Part shown: positions 45,831 through 58,400 of the stretch, one piece after another
Layout: the number at the start of each line of letters is the position of its first letter
Position numbering within the stretch: the first letter of the stretch is position 1
Assembly: GCA_004369085.1 (NCBI GenBank)
Contig: ML210159.1
Location: forward strand, 1 to 64,000
Direction: 5' to 3'
DNA: 64,000 bases
DNA from: Coprinopsis marcescibilis
Lineage: Eukaryota; Basidiomycota; Agaricomycetes; Agaricales; Psathyrellaceae
Notes under the pieces: model-generated
What the model saw: the letters and a program-made list of their open reading frames with translations, nothing else
Database searches by the model: none
What the model was told of the DNA's origin: nothing
Translations under genes and position numbers: made by a program

Positions 45831-47455
45831 ATGTCCTCGATCCTGACTCGAATATGGAATATCTCTTCTCATCGATTTCTTATACGGCAACCGTTACCTT
45901 ATAACAAATCCATATACTTTCGCCCGATGTCCTTTCAGTCGGTAGTTGCAGGCCTCCCCTCACCCGTGAAGGAGCTGGTCCTAAAGGCGACCAACGACGG
46001 AGCTGATGCTTCATTGCTAGGAGAGAGCGAAGCAGATCAGAAGAGTGTAAGCGGCTGGATAGAGAAAACAGCCAAAGGAGAAATCGGGAAGGGTGGTGAC
46101 CTGGAGGCAAGTCTATATTTCTGCCAAAACTCAGCGAGGCTGACATTTGTTGCAGAGTTTGAACGAAATCCTAGTGCCGAAAACATACCTCGCGACAAAC
46201 TACTTGACCGCTGCCGATGTTGCTTTATACGGTGTTCTGCATCCAGTTTTCGTGAGTTCTGTATGGTCCGCTATCGATGTGATTCACTGATCCTTCTATG
46301 CTATAATGCTCTCCAGAGCAACATCAAATCAGCCTCCGAATTGACCCACCCCTCCGTCACCCGATACTTCGACCACATCCAATCGAAACCCATCGTCCGG
46401 AAATCAGCAGACGCCTTGCAGCAGTTTGGTCCCATCCCTATCGACGTAGACAATGCCCCCAAGGTCGAGCGCAAGGTTGAGCCTGTGAAGAGGAAGGAGA
46501 AGGCGCCTAAACCTGAGCAAGCTACCGAGACTGCTGTCCCCACCGAGAAGAAGGGCAAAGGCAAGAAAGAAGCCGCGTCTACCGACTCTGCTCCCGCCGA
46601 AAGAGCACAGAAGAAGGAGAAGGTCAAGAAGGAGGGCAATGAGGAGGGAGGTAGCAAGAAGAAGGAAAAGCAAAAGGCACCTGCTGCACCTGCTGCACCT
46701 GCTGCTGACGATGGCCCCCCAGTCCCCTCTATGATTGATCTGCGCGTTGGGCATATCGTAGATGGTGAGCCTTTTCTCAGAACCTATCAGGGTATTGGAC
46801 TTACGCCCTGCCAGTCATCAAGCATCCCGACGCCGACGGTCTTTATGTCGAGCAAATTGACCTCGGTGAGGAGACAGGACCTCGCACAGTCGTTTCTGGT
46901 CTCGTCAACTACATCCCTATTGAAAACATGCGCGACAAATACCTCGTAGCTATTGTACGTCCTCGCCAACTCTGCTTCATCATATCCAAACTTAGTAAAC
47001 ATCCCTGTAGTGCAATCTCAAGCCTGCCAGCATGCGTGGGGTAAAGAGTTTTGCAATGGTTCTCTGCGTAAGGACTACCTTTTTTTTTACGAAAGTAACA
47101 TCCTAACGATCTTACAGGCCACATCGAAAGAAGGCAAGGAAGGCGGAATCGAACTCATTCAACCTCCTCCAGGCTCCAAACCCGGAGAGCGAGTCTACTT
47201 TGAAGGCGCGGAATACGAGAGTAAGTGCTGCGCTGGCGAACCTTTGTGCGCATGCTAACGCCCATCTCAGGTAAAACCCCTTTGCCCCAGTTGAACCCGA
47301 AGAAAAAGATCTTTGAAGCCATACAGCCAGGTTTCATCACTCTCGACACCAAAGAAGCTGCCTGGATTAACCCCGAGACCGGGTCGGTGCATAAAATCAG
47401 GACCAAGGATGGCGTCTGTCTGGCACCTACTCTCGTTGGCGCCTCACTATCATAA
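45831..47455 (+). CDS. ARC1: tRNA-binding aminoacyl-tRNA synthetase cofactor, Arc1-like (EMAPII domain)
   Basis: Arc1 (AIMP1 in animals) binds tRNA and tethers methionyl- and glutamyl-tRNA synthetases in the cytosol. The N-terminal GST-C-like domain includes SLNEILVPKTYLATNYLTAA and DVALYGVLHPVF. A Lys-rich linker with AAPAAPAA repeats follows. The OB-fold EMAPII domain starts SMIDLRVGHIVD, continues VIKHPDADGLYVEQIDLGEE, RTVVSGLVNYIPIENM, CNLKPASMRGVKSFAMVLCA and PGERVYFEGAEYE, and ends WINPETGSVHKIRTKDGVC. The HPDADGLY and NLKPASMRGVKS motifs are diagnostic. The first intron, 46107-46155, begins GCAAGT rather than GT, so it would be a GC-AG intron. M45831 may be a longer-than-needed start; M45928 (MSFQSV) is a second candidate. 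TAA ends at 47455. Confidence 0.9.
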
Positions 47456-47592
47456 GTAATAGTATTCCGTAGAGTTGTAGAAATTGAATTGCCCAATCAG
47501 CGTCCGAACCAACCGACGCGTTCCAACTTCCGACGCGTTGTTGTGTAGCAGCCCTGGAACCAAACAGAGCGCAGTCGAAAACTTGTTGCAGC

Positions 47593-48300
47593 ATGGCAAT
47601 GGTGACGGTCAATTCAAGTCTCCTCGTCATGCTCCCTCAATCACGGACGGCCTGCATTTCGCTATCGCGGTCGTTCAGCACATCATGTCGTGTCCTTTCT
47701 CACATCGGCCGTGAGCCTATAAAGTTCTCTACAGATGTTACTCTCACCCGCACGCCGAAAGCGTTGACTATCAAGGGTCCCAAAGGCACCACATCGGTCC
47801 CACTGCACCCATTCGTCCAGCTCGACATGGCAACACCAAACACCCTCTCGGTCGCAGTGGAAGATGCTAAAATCAAGCAGCAACGCCAGATGTGGGGAAC
47901 AACGCGGACGCTCATCTCGAACGCCATAACAGGAATGACCGAGGGCTTTACAGTGCCTCTTTACCTCGTCGGCGTCGGATACCGTGCCGCGCTTGAAAAT
48001 CAGGGAGAGACCCCGATTCTGAGGATGAAGCTCGGCCATTCGCACTTCATTAACATTGAGGTACCTTCGCATATCAAGCTTGAAGTGCCGAGTCCAACGA
48101 AAGTGGTGCTTTCATGTACGGACAAGCATCTCCTCGGCTTGTTCGCCGCTCAGGTTCGGGCGTGGAGGAAACCGGAGGTGTACAAAGGAAAGGTGTGTAT
48201 GCCTCACATGCTGGCGCTTTGATTGCTTTTTAACAGTTGGACATAGGGTGTCTTCATCGGAAACGAGCAAATCCGGCTCAAGAGCGTCAAGAAGAAATAG
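47593..48300 (+). CDS. MRPL6: mitochondrial large ribosomal subunit protein uL6
   Basis: This protein is a component of the mitochondrial large ribosomal subunit near the sarcin-ricin and stalk region. The N-terminal 35 residues (MAMVTVNSSLLVMLPQSRTA and on) are hydrophobic and basic, as in a mitochondrial presequence. The uL6 folds follow: SHIGREPIKFSTDVTL, ALTIKGPKGTTSVPL, GMTEGFTVPLYLVGVGYRAA and LEVPSPTKVVLSCTDKHLLG. The intron near 48194-48247 splits the conserved C-terminal block between VYKGK and GVFIGNEQIRLKSVKKK. The stop is TAG at 48298-48300. The length of about 217 residues agrees with fungal relatives. ATG 47599 is a second possible start. Confidence 0.92.
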
Positions 48301-48500
48301 TGATCCATCATCTTCGTATCATCCATGTGTCGACTACCATAATACTACTATTACATTCCTGCCCAAACTATAGCGGCCTAAACTAGCTGCGAGTAAGTAA
48401 CAAGCATATTAATTTGGATTTAAGTGAAGTGAGATCTACATGTATCAAACCAGTCCAGTCCAATGTCTATTAATGCGTGTCCTCTATTCCAAGGTTCCAT

Positions 48501-51500
48501 CTACGTGTAGATAGGGAGAGGCAATAGTCTAGGCGGTGGTGAGTTAGACCTCCCGTAGCAGAATCGAACTCTTCTCACCTGTCTGCGTTGAATAAGAAAT
48601 TATTTGCTATATCTTCACCTTCTAAGAATCGAGTGGGGTATATCACTGCAGATCCAAGAAAGTTAATCCCCTGTGCAGACTAGTAGCGGCGGGGTGCTCA
48701 CCCAAGTGACCATTCAGCTGGTTGAGCAACCTTTCCATTTGCTCTCGTTCCCACTTCTCAAAGGGTTCCGACCCTTTGGCACGGTTACGACTCTTGAAAG
48801 ATTCTGCGGTTGCGGCAGACGAAGGTATGTCCCTGGCCATTTCCGGTGGACTTTCATCGTGACCCTCTTTGCTGGTTTCTGAGTTTATGTCACTATTATT
48901 GGGCTCTTCCTCAGATGGCGCGCGTGCCATAGGGTCTCCGGTATCCGGGACCTGACGCGCCGTGAGCAGAGATAACGTACTCAGCCAGCATGGTACTCAC
49001 AGGTTTGCTGAGTCGGTCGTGGTGAGCGACAAAGTCCTTGTACTGCTTCCAAGTACTAACAGTATCGTCCGGGATAGCATGGAAGACCTTTCGGTATATT
49101 TCCGTCTATGAGATGAACGTCATTTAGAGATAAGCGCTCGGTATTCAAAAGGACGTACGTTGTGAACAGCGCTGGCCATCCACTTGTCTTTCCAGAAAGC
49201 ATCGGAAATCGGATCTTCGAAATCGTCGAACTCTACCTTGGGTCTGGCGACGGGTACAGACCACTGAGACTTGATACTGTGGTTCTTGCGTAGATTGGCT
49301 CGAAATTCAGGAAAGATGTTTTGCTCGTCTTTCTCGTCGATAGATGGCCTTTGATGCCCATCTAGATGTGCGGTGGAACGAGACCGAGATCGAGGTGGTG
49401 GGTCCAGAAGTACAAAATCATGAGGTTCCGATGTCTTGTCTGAATCCGCGTCATTTCCGTTTTCATTGGCGACAACCTCTTGTGGGGACTCTTCCTCGAT
49501 AGTCTCCTCTTGAATATGGTGGCCAGGGAAACGATGGCTGATAGATATCTTCCGTGGTCGACCCTCAGCTAAGGTTTTTTCTTCCATAGTGGGAACGGCC
49601 GAGCTTGCAAACCCGGCCCTTTTCTCGCCTCGGTTGTTATAGTCTGTCCGCTCAGACTCCAGTGTCTGCTCACCCGCGTCCTGGACAGTGGGATTTTCTG
49701 GTGTGACCCCTGTCGACTTCAGACCCTTGCCAACATGTAGTGAGAATACTTCGCCCACTCCTTTGGCAGCTGTCGAAACAATTTAACATCTGCGCGATTC
49801 ATGTTCGAAACAATGGGATCAAATACCTTGCGACACTTGAGCAACACCCAGATGTGCCATCCTGCCAACGGGTGTTTTGTTCTGCCGGTGTGTCTTGATG
49901 GAAATGGACTCATCGTCGGTATCTAATGTTTGCTCGTGGTCAGGGTCCCATGGCTCTTGTTCATCCTCTCGTACTACTGGTTCCCTTGCCATCAAGTCTT
50001 CTTCATCCACTGCGTCTACGTCGATGCCAAGATGTTCACGCATCAGGCGCACACGCAAACTGTGAGCAAACCGTCCGACTGGGAAGGGTCTCCCTGCCAT
50101 TGAGCTGGATGAGACGTTAGTACAATCTTTCCTAAATGTTCCAATGCAAATGCAGGAACATAATAAGCCACCCACCAGTCGAGCATATCAGTGTCCCTTA
50201 TCACTGCCGCAAGCTCTGAGTCGCGGTCACCTCTTTGAGATCGCTCATTGATATTCGCACTGCCAATGATAGCCAGCCGATCGTCCACAATGAGAACCTT
50301 CGCATGTATGTATACCTGGACATCCATGTTTCTCAGCACATGTCACGTGGTATACGATCGAACAGCATACCTGTTCTGTGGTCAAAATATCGCCTCTCAT
50401 TTTAGCCCAATTTCTTATAGAGAAGAACGAAATGTATTGAGACGGCTATGACAAAAGATTCCAGTCAATGCGTGCATCGTAGACGGAAGCTGAGATCACC
50501 TACGTCGATGCCTTCCTTCCTGAGTCGAGAAAAGATGGAATCAGGACCTCTCGCTATCGTCCGGTTCTGACATTCAAGGATTATTCGGATCTAGTAGAGT
50601 GTGAGCAATAACACAGGAAGCAGAACAGTTGCCCAAAAACCCACTGCGCTTGCATCACTGTGGTCGACAGGGAAAGTGAAGCCCGGAAGAAGGGGAAGCA
50701 TCACGCAGCACTTCCAAGGGATTTGATCCCTGTGAGCCCGTATAATCCGTTGAACAATTGCATCGCCGATGTTGTTCTCTATCTTGACATCATTGACAAC
50801 GGTTCTAGAGAGCCGTCAGGGGCCTGAACGCGGGTTTAATGTACTGGAACTTACGAAGTGATGAAGAACTGATTTTCGATGTAAACAAAGTGTTCAGACA
50901 TTTGAATGGCTATCATGCACCCTGTTCAGCCAAGTTCAATTTGCACCAAGTCGCTCGATTACCTTTGAGATAAGCGTTCTGAACGGACTGTTCGATTTTG
51001 CCTGGGGTACCCATGGACCATGGACCTGCAGATCGACATATCTGTAGTTCACAGGTTCCAGTCAGGCCCAACTCGCTCAGTTCGCCGTACCGAAACTCAG
51101 GCGGAGGAAGTAAGAAAGGCATTATTCTTGAATGGTTCTACGTTTCACAGTTAGCACATTAGCGGAAGCAAATTCCCTGCTTCTGAAGTTCTCCGGAAGA
51201 GAAGCGCAGAATCACTAAACGCACCTTTATTCTCAGGAGATAATTCCACCTGTCAACCACTGATTAATCACTGAATCTTCTCAGATGAGGAAAAGTAAAC
51301 CGATAGTTTGTAACGGATGTTTGAAGCTTCGCGGGAAGGTATGGGAAAAGTAAGCAAGTGGCGAACTCACCTCTGTACAAAATGCCTTGCTAGATCTCGA
51401 GCAGGCTGACCAACAATCTGAAGTGACACATCGTGCCTAAGAACAAGAAGAGATCAGTTTAAAGATGAAAGTATACCTATTTGACGTAAGGGTCATACCA

Positions 51501-54500
51501 TGGCATACGAGCTACCTTGGTTCGATCGTACATATCTTCTTCTGGTTTGTTCAGATTGTAGAAGTCACCCATTCGAGGATTGCTATAGTCCTTCCCTGAC
51601 AAATAGAATGCGTTCAAATGTGAGGATATTCTTAAACATGATACTTACCAGGCCAAATTTCTGGCCTATCGGTGTCCAATGCGTCGTCTGTCATTACGTG
51701 CTGGGGGCTGTCCCACCTGAGAAGATAGCGCATCGGAACGTGTAGGATCAGCGTCATAAGGGGACATACCTTCCAAAGCAGAGATCCAAGCCACCGGTGA
51801 AAGCAATGGCTTGGTCGATAACGCAGAGTTTTTCGTGCTGCAGAGACCGTCAGATCACGGCAATCTAAGGAGGAGTAGTTACCCACATGAGCCCAATAAA
51901 AGGTCCCAGTTTGGAAATGCGACGGTGCGCGCTGAACAACAATATTAGGATGCAAAGACGTTAGACGTTGCTTGGTATAACTGTGCGCATATCTTGTTAG
52001 AGACCTGTATCGATATTTGTGAGTACATCGGCGCCTTACTTGCTGTCTATGGGTGTCGTCCGATTAGACACTTCCAGGCTGTAAACCATGTAAATAACGG
52101 GCCACCTCCCAACGAAAGCAAGGGTCACTCACTATAGTATCACATAAATCTTGACGCCCTCTTTTGCCTTCCGCTCCAGTAGTCTGTCTAGCCGGTAGCG
52201 TTCCATTCCAGGCCTACGCATGTATAACTCCGGAGAGAGCCACCAGTCATGAATGTATATGCACTCTTTGGCAAGTAATATTGCCCGGGAAAGATTCCAA
52301 AAGTAGTCCCTCTAGAAAGCCTATCAATAACATCGCGATTAACGCATCAAAAACACATACCCCATCAACAAGCCACTGCGCAGACACGTTATATCGAATA
52401 GGGGCAAAGCTTTCAAACCTATTGTGCTTGGTATAGGGCGACCTTTCTCCTGCGCGCTTCAAAGCAGTTATAAACTGCAGCATATGTCTCTGCGTGACAT
52501 AAAGTGAATTAGAAATGACTTGTTTTCTTCCTCAATTCACGAACCTCAGTATTCGCATAAAGTTTCAACCTCATTTGCGAATTCACGATGTAGAATGTGT
52601 GGCGTGAGGATGCCTTGTCGTCTACGAGTGCCTTTTCTTGCTGCTTCTTGGTAACCGGATCCCCAGGTTTGAAATTATCGCCCGTGACACCAGATTCGTT
52701 GAACCCGCCTCCTTTTCCATCGTTGGGCCTGGAGCTACTTGACCTTCCGCCAGGTGAAGCAAGGGTGTTTATGTTAATCGACGGGTCCAACATAGTGACT
52801 TGTCCCTGCGCTGAAAGCGTGTCACTTTCATTGTCAGAGTCGTCCGATTCGTCGGTTGGTGCCCGAGGGTTTCGGTCCGACAGCGGCCCGCTGCTACCCG
52901 AGACACTCGGCTTGTGTTCACTCGAGTGCCCGCCGTCAAAGTGGAAAATTTTAGACACCTTCGACCTAATGGAAGACATAGACATGCCGGATTTGGTGTC
53001 ATCCGAGGGGGGTTCAACGTTGAGTCTCCCATTGGCTACATGCACGCCCCCATTCTGTGCTCGGCGAGACGATGCGCCTTCCGGTGGGTGATGGCGCGCG
53101 TTGGATGAATCTGTCGTCCCAGTACCTGTCGTCGTACGCGTTTGGCCGCTGCCACTTCGTCTATGATGGGCTGTGCTCCTCCCACTCGTCATAACCTGGG
53201 GAGAAGTTACGGGCACAGGGGTTTCGTCGTCAGAGTCGTGGTGTTCGTGATGCAAAAGGCCGAGGCCTTGCCGGTAGACACGCTTTACGCGCTGGATCTC
53301 GAAAGAGGTATCCAGAAGGAATACATCCCAAACTGCCAGCTATACTTGGAGTGTCAGTTTACTGTTGATTACAAGAAGGATTAATGAGACGAACCTCGCC
53401 AGGTTGCTCGAGTCCTACTAAATAACTTTCTCTAACGCAGTACCACCTTTCTTCTTTACGTTCTTTCCTGCTCGCACTCTTCCTTCCAAATCCTGTTGTA
53501 CTAGAGGACGCCACAGCGTTCCCCTTTCCTCCACGACCACCACCGGGTAAGACCAAGGGAACAGCCTCCACCTCTAGATACCCGGCTTTGTATTGCGCAC
53601 CTCCTGAACGAGCCAACGCTATGGATAATGCCGATATTTCAAGGAAAGCTGCCAGCCTATTTGCAGTCGGGTGGAACATGACAGCACGGATTAGGCTAAT
53701 AAGATAATCTTCAATCTGTTCTCGCTGATGTTTGGCAAAGTCTGCTTTAGAGATCCTGCCGCCGTCCCTATTGAGGAATTTGAAGTAAGGCAAACCTGAC
53801 CGCAAGAAGGTCAGCTCATTGAAGCCGTAAGAACAAATGTACTGACTGGTTTTGGGAAAGGGTGGCAGGCGTTCCGTATCCTCGCCCAAGCTGCTGGCAC
53901 CCTTAATGGCGTTGATAACCTTCATCTGGCTATGCAGGCGCAAGAAATCCTTCAGTTCGCGATAAACGACCCACCGCGCTGCACCGTTCGCGTATTCGCA
54001 TTCAATCCTGAATACTGTCTTAGTTTTGTGCAGAGGATGGAGCGAATCTGTGATGCGCAGTCGCAGACGATGCAAAAGAACTGGGACTCGTCTGTGACCC
54101 TTTTCATCCTTTTCAAACCACAATGTCATCATTTGAGAACACAAGCCGCCTGTGATTAGCTCGTCGATGATGTTAACGTCGGGAGGGACTGCGCTGCTCG
54201 ATTTTGGGACTGGGGACGGCGCTCCTACCCCGTTTTCTCCCGTCAACAACGAGCGTAGCCTGCCCCATTTGGCTCTCGCGCCTCCAGGTGTTCCACTCGC
54301 TGTAGCGCTTCCATCAACGGACAGTTGTCGATTTGGGGTTTGTGCAACGGATGAGGGCTTGTGTTGGGAGGAGAATGACCACCTGCGTTTAAGCATTTTG
54401 TGGCTTAGAGACTTCGGGGAAGATGGTACTGAGACGGTGCGATAATGGGAAGTCTGATGGGGCGCGGGCCCGGAATAGTTGATGGTTTCGAGACTGTGGA

Positions 54501-55449
54501 GCGGTTGATCGACCTGCTGCGAAGTTGCTCTGGCGCGGTATTGATGACTCGAAGGTAAAGAAGGCATATACTCATTGGTGCTGCTGCCCGTACTTGCTGA
54601 AATTTGCAATAATTCTGGTGACCTGAGCTTCGAGACATTGTGTCCATCCTTTATGTCTTCATCGTCCCGGTGTTCCTTCTCTGGAAGCTCGTCGGTGATT
54701 GTGGGGGAGTGCACGGAGTTTGCTTTGGAGTTGTTGAGTGTTGATGTCCCCGTTATCATGGCTGGAGAGGCTTGCAGGGAAGGAGTGCCAAAATAGTCCC
54801 CTTGAGTGTCCGGCGGCTTCTCGTCCCTCGGCGATTCGTGAAACCACCTCAAGCCCCTTGGAAACCAACTATCCTCTGTGGACCGTCGCTTCCCCTTCTC
54901 CTTGCGCTCTTTCCCTGAGCTTGAGTGGGACAACTCGCGTTGTGGGTACTCAAGCGGAGTGCGGAATTCTGAATTCGGCCTCGATGCATGAGGAGCAAAC
55001 AGCAAGTCTTCGTCAGGATCGTCGTAGTACTCCGAAGTCTGTGACGGCTCCCACTCATAGTTACTCTGAGCTAGCTCTTCGTCATTATGCGGATGAACTG
55101 AGCTACTCCTGGGTAGTGGTGATTGGGGGAAAGCATAAGCGAATGACAGCGACCGCGGTGGTCCAGTCCGTGCTGAAGGTGTATCAAGACCCGGAGAGTG
55201 TGATTGTAATGGTCCAGAAATCGACATAATGAGCCCTGGTCGCAGTGGGGCTTTGAGAGTTGTCGCTTCGGTGATGTCGTGTGCCTGTTGTGAATTGGGA
55301 AAGCGGTGTGCTTCTAGGGCTTCAGCATCGTGCTCAACAGCGATGGAGACGTATTCGTCATCTTCAAGAAGGTTCGTAGGGGCACTATCTTCTATCTTTC
55401 GCTTTGCAGCGGCTTTGGCCTGGTGAACGACCTCAGCCAACCGCGACAT
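48501..55449 (-). CDS. SPO14: phospholipase D1 (Spo14-like, PX-PH-HKD)
   Basis: Phospholipase D cleaves phosphatidylcholine to phosphatidic acid and acts in membrane traffic and sporulation. From ATG 55449 ([20 protein letters not shown]) a disordered Ser/Pro-rich region of about 430 residues precedes the PX domain ([20 protein letters not shown], then [12 protein letters not shown]). A PH-like region with [14 protein letters not shown] linkage and another disordered stretch follow. The catalytic half contains [58 protein letters not shown] (HKD1, split by an intron near 51850) and [20 protein letters not shown] (HKD2, about 50280). Both H-x-K-x4-D motifs are intact. The last exons give [19 protein letters not shown] and RLLPLPIYT, with TAG at 48501-48503. 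More than 20 introns were joined; the linker exons near 49000-49800 are the least certain. Confidence 0.88.
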
Positions 55450-58400
55450 TTCGCAGCGTTGAGCAATGACCAGTTTGCAGTCGACAACGACGAGGAGTGT
55501 CCCAGCTCGTGCTATTAAAACCCCGCAGCTCCGCCATCATTGACGTCAGACATCAGCCAGCTGCGCCCCGCTCAGGAGTCGTTGAACATTCAAGTTGAAC
55601 GTTGAACAACAACCAACCGTATACATTGGTTATGGACCATAGGATCATGAGTTGAGCGTTAACACTAGACCTCAAGTCCTACATCTAAGGTAATGTGATT
55701 AGCTCTTCTAGCCGCACTGAATTGCAAGGAAGTATAGAGACTTGCTTGTTGCTTGTTTATCAGCGACCATTCTTCATTGATCAACACTAGTTAGTAGGCT
55801 GTCATTTCCCCAGGCCTCTAGCCCTCTTTATGCGCAGCAGGAGTGTCAACACAGACATAGTACTTACTGCCACGTCTCTTCAAACGGACAAAACCTGATC
55901 CACTTCTTCGATCGTTCCTGTGGCTCTAACAGTCGGTATGATGGGCTTGACGCTTGGGCGAGCTCTGTTGAGCGCTAGTTTTCCAGTGCCGAAATAATTA
56001 CTCGTTTCTCCACTACGAAGCATACCGTCTCGAGCTCGAGTGCTTAACTTAGAAGCCCCCATTTCTGCCAAAAGACAAGGAAGCTATTTGCCACATTTCT
56101 GCATCATTCCCGAACCAGCTTGGAATATCCCCAACTACGAGTTAGCGTAGTCTTGCTTAGGAGGCCCAGCTACGAATAGGATAGATTCGGATGGAGCCGA
56201 CTTTGATTTCTGGCTTGTGTCGGATTTCTAATATCCGCAGGCGAACCTGGACCCTGAGGTTCCCCTGTTCTGCAACCTTTCTGTAACTCATCGAGCGATC
56301 TGTATTCAATGCATTCAGGCCATGTTCCAGAAATCCTCGCTACAAGTAAGCTTGAGACATACTGAATTGGGACTGGTAGGTCAAGACCCGACAAAGAAGG
56401 CCTCGAAGTTAAGCCTCAATTTCGGAAAAACTTCCCCGCTCAATAAACATGGTAACAAGTTCCGACGATCAAAGTCCTTGATTATACTTATTGCCAAGGG
56501 CATGTCCCGTTGTCAAAGTGAGCCGAGATAGACAGTATTGGCGGACCGTTGTCTTCGCGAGTTCCATCAGAACGTAGGTTCCCTTTTGCGATGCTGAAAG
56601 TTTAAAGTAGGTCCACCCTCGGCGGTATCAAACCATAGCTTGAACTTAGTCCTGGGTGAAGAGACACCAAAGTTACAGGCTTCGTGTGACATGTAAAGCC
56701 CAGGCTTTCTAGCCGAATCATTTTGTCCGTGAAGTCTGAACAAACACTTCTAAACTCGTTCTATGCTTTTTGTCGAGCCACCGGGCGCAATAACTGACAC
56801 GCGAGCGGGAGGATTAAGTGTCGAGGCCGAGTCGCAATAGAGGCAGCTGGTCGCATCTGGTCGCACCCATCCCACGGAGATTAAGGAGGCCATGTTACCG
56901 CCCAAAAGTCTGTCAAAAGGATACGAGCATCCTAAATACTTCTACCGACGCCGCGCCGCGCCTGGGAGTATGGTCGTAGCCATGCGTCCATACCATGCCT
57001 TTCCATTCTTTTTACAATGGACCAGAAGGCGTCGCAGGCTCCAGCTCCAGGCTGTGTGTGTAGACTCCCACCCAGCTATGCTGGGGAATGGAAGACTATG
57101 GTTTCCAGATGTCACTGAGTATTCAGTGCTGTTTCGGCTCGATGATAAACGAATTGCCAATGCACGTCTGTGTAGCTTTTGTTGGTAAAACTACCTTAGG
57201 AGATCAAATATTACTTCTAGCCTGAGTACCAAAATCTCTGGTCAGCGAAATTACCGAGTACATCTGCTTGACAGTACCTGTTCTATGATTTGGATCGTCC
57301 GGCGCTCGCGGCCAGTATTAATTTTAGTGGTTGACGCCGGTATGCAAAGTCCCCGTAGAGTGAGTCTTGTGACTCGTTAGATTCGCGGTCTGCCGCTCAC
57401 AACTTCGCGTATTTCATGTGCTACAAGGGCTTTCCAAGGCATTCCATCGCTATTCCGGGCTCTACGTCAACACTCCGTTTAGTCTCTGCTAGGATCACGA
57501 TCAATAGTGATTGATATCTATTAGGCAGCGAACTTCCCTTTTTGGAGCGATCGCCCGACGAAGCCCCTAATCGAGGCTAGCCGAGGCAAGCATTGGATGA
57601 AAGTGGCTTGGAACTAACAATGTTAACGACAGGCTGTTAATTGAACATTTTGATGATATGGAATGTGAGTGTGACTCTCAATCAAAGCCTTTGGAACCAT
57701 GATCCGCTCCGCCCCGCTCCTTGTGGGACTTTTTTTCATCCTATGTGAACAGAAGTTCTCATCACGAAGGTACCTGCGCACATTAGGGTACAATCATTGG
57801 CGCGGATAAGGTTTCCTTTCCTGTCATTTGCTCGCCCACATTTTCGAACCATTCACTACTGAGCTTTAAAAATTCCCTTGATGAGATTGCGGGGAGGAAG
57901 CTAAGAAATTGTGCTTTCTACCCCTTTAATGCATCCGACATGGCTTCCCGTGACTGTAGAGAGGCATAATCCCCACTTTTTTGGGGAGATACTAAACCCC
58001 ATTCCGCAACCCAGGAACGAAGGAATGGTCATGTGCTTAAAGGTAAACAGGCCGTATCTATGCCCCCCAGGTTTCGTTCCAAATACCTTTTACCCGTATC
58101 GCACGGCCAGATTGCGGCGAGCTATTTCTGCCTCTTGTTACCTCGAAGGCTCGCGAGGGCCGATTATGTTGGGGTCGCATGCATATGTGGGGTAAAATAT
58201 AAAAGCGAAGACCGACCTCTACGTAAAGCTAGATATAAAGGTAACGAAGAAGCGTTGCAGAAGCTACCAGTCTCCTGAGCATCACATCGACAAACACCCA
58301 TCGAAGAAAGGTTCCTCCTCTCAAAGTCCCTCTCACTCCCAGGCTCGGGACCACATAGCAATTATTTGGGCCCTTAGCCAGGTAGTCGCATGGGCCAAAG

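Noticed and set aside
48535..48590. tRNA B-box-like sequence (GAGTTCGATTC on minus)
   Set aside because: It lies inside the last intron of phospholipase D1 (between FLFNAD and RLLPLPIYT). The flanking bases cannot form a T-stem or acceptor stem.
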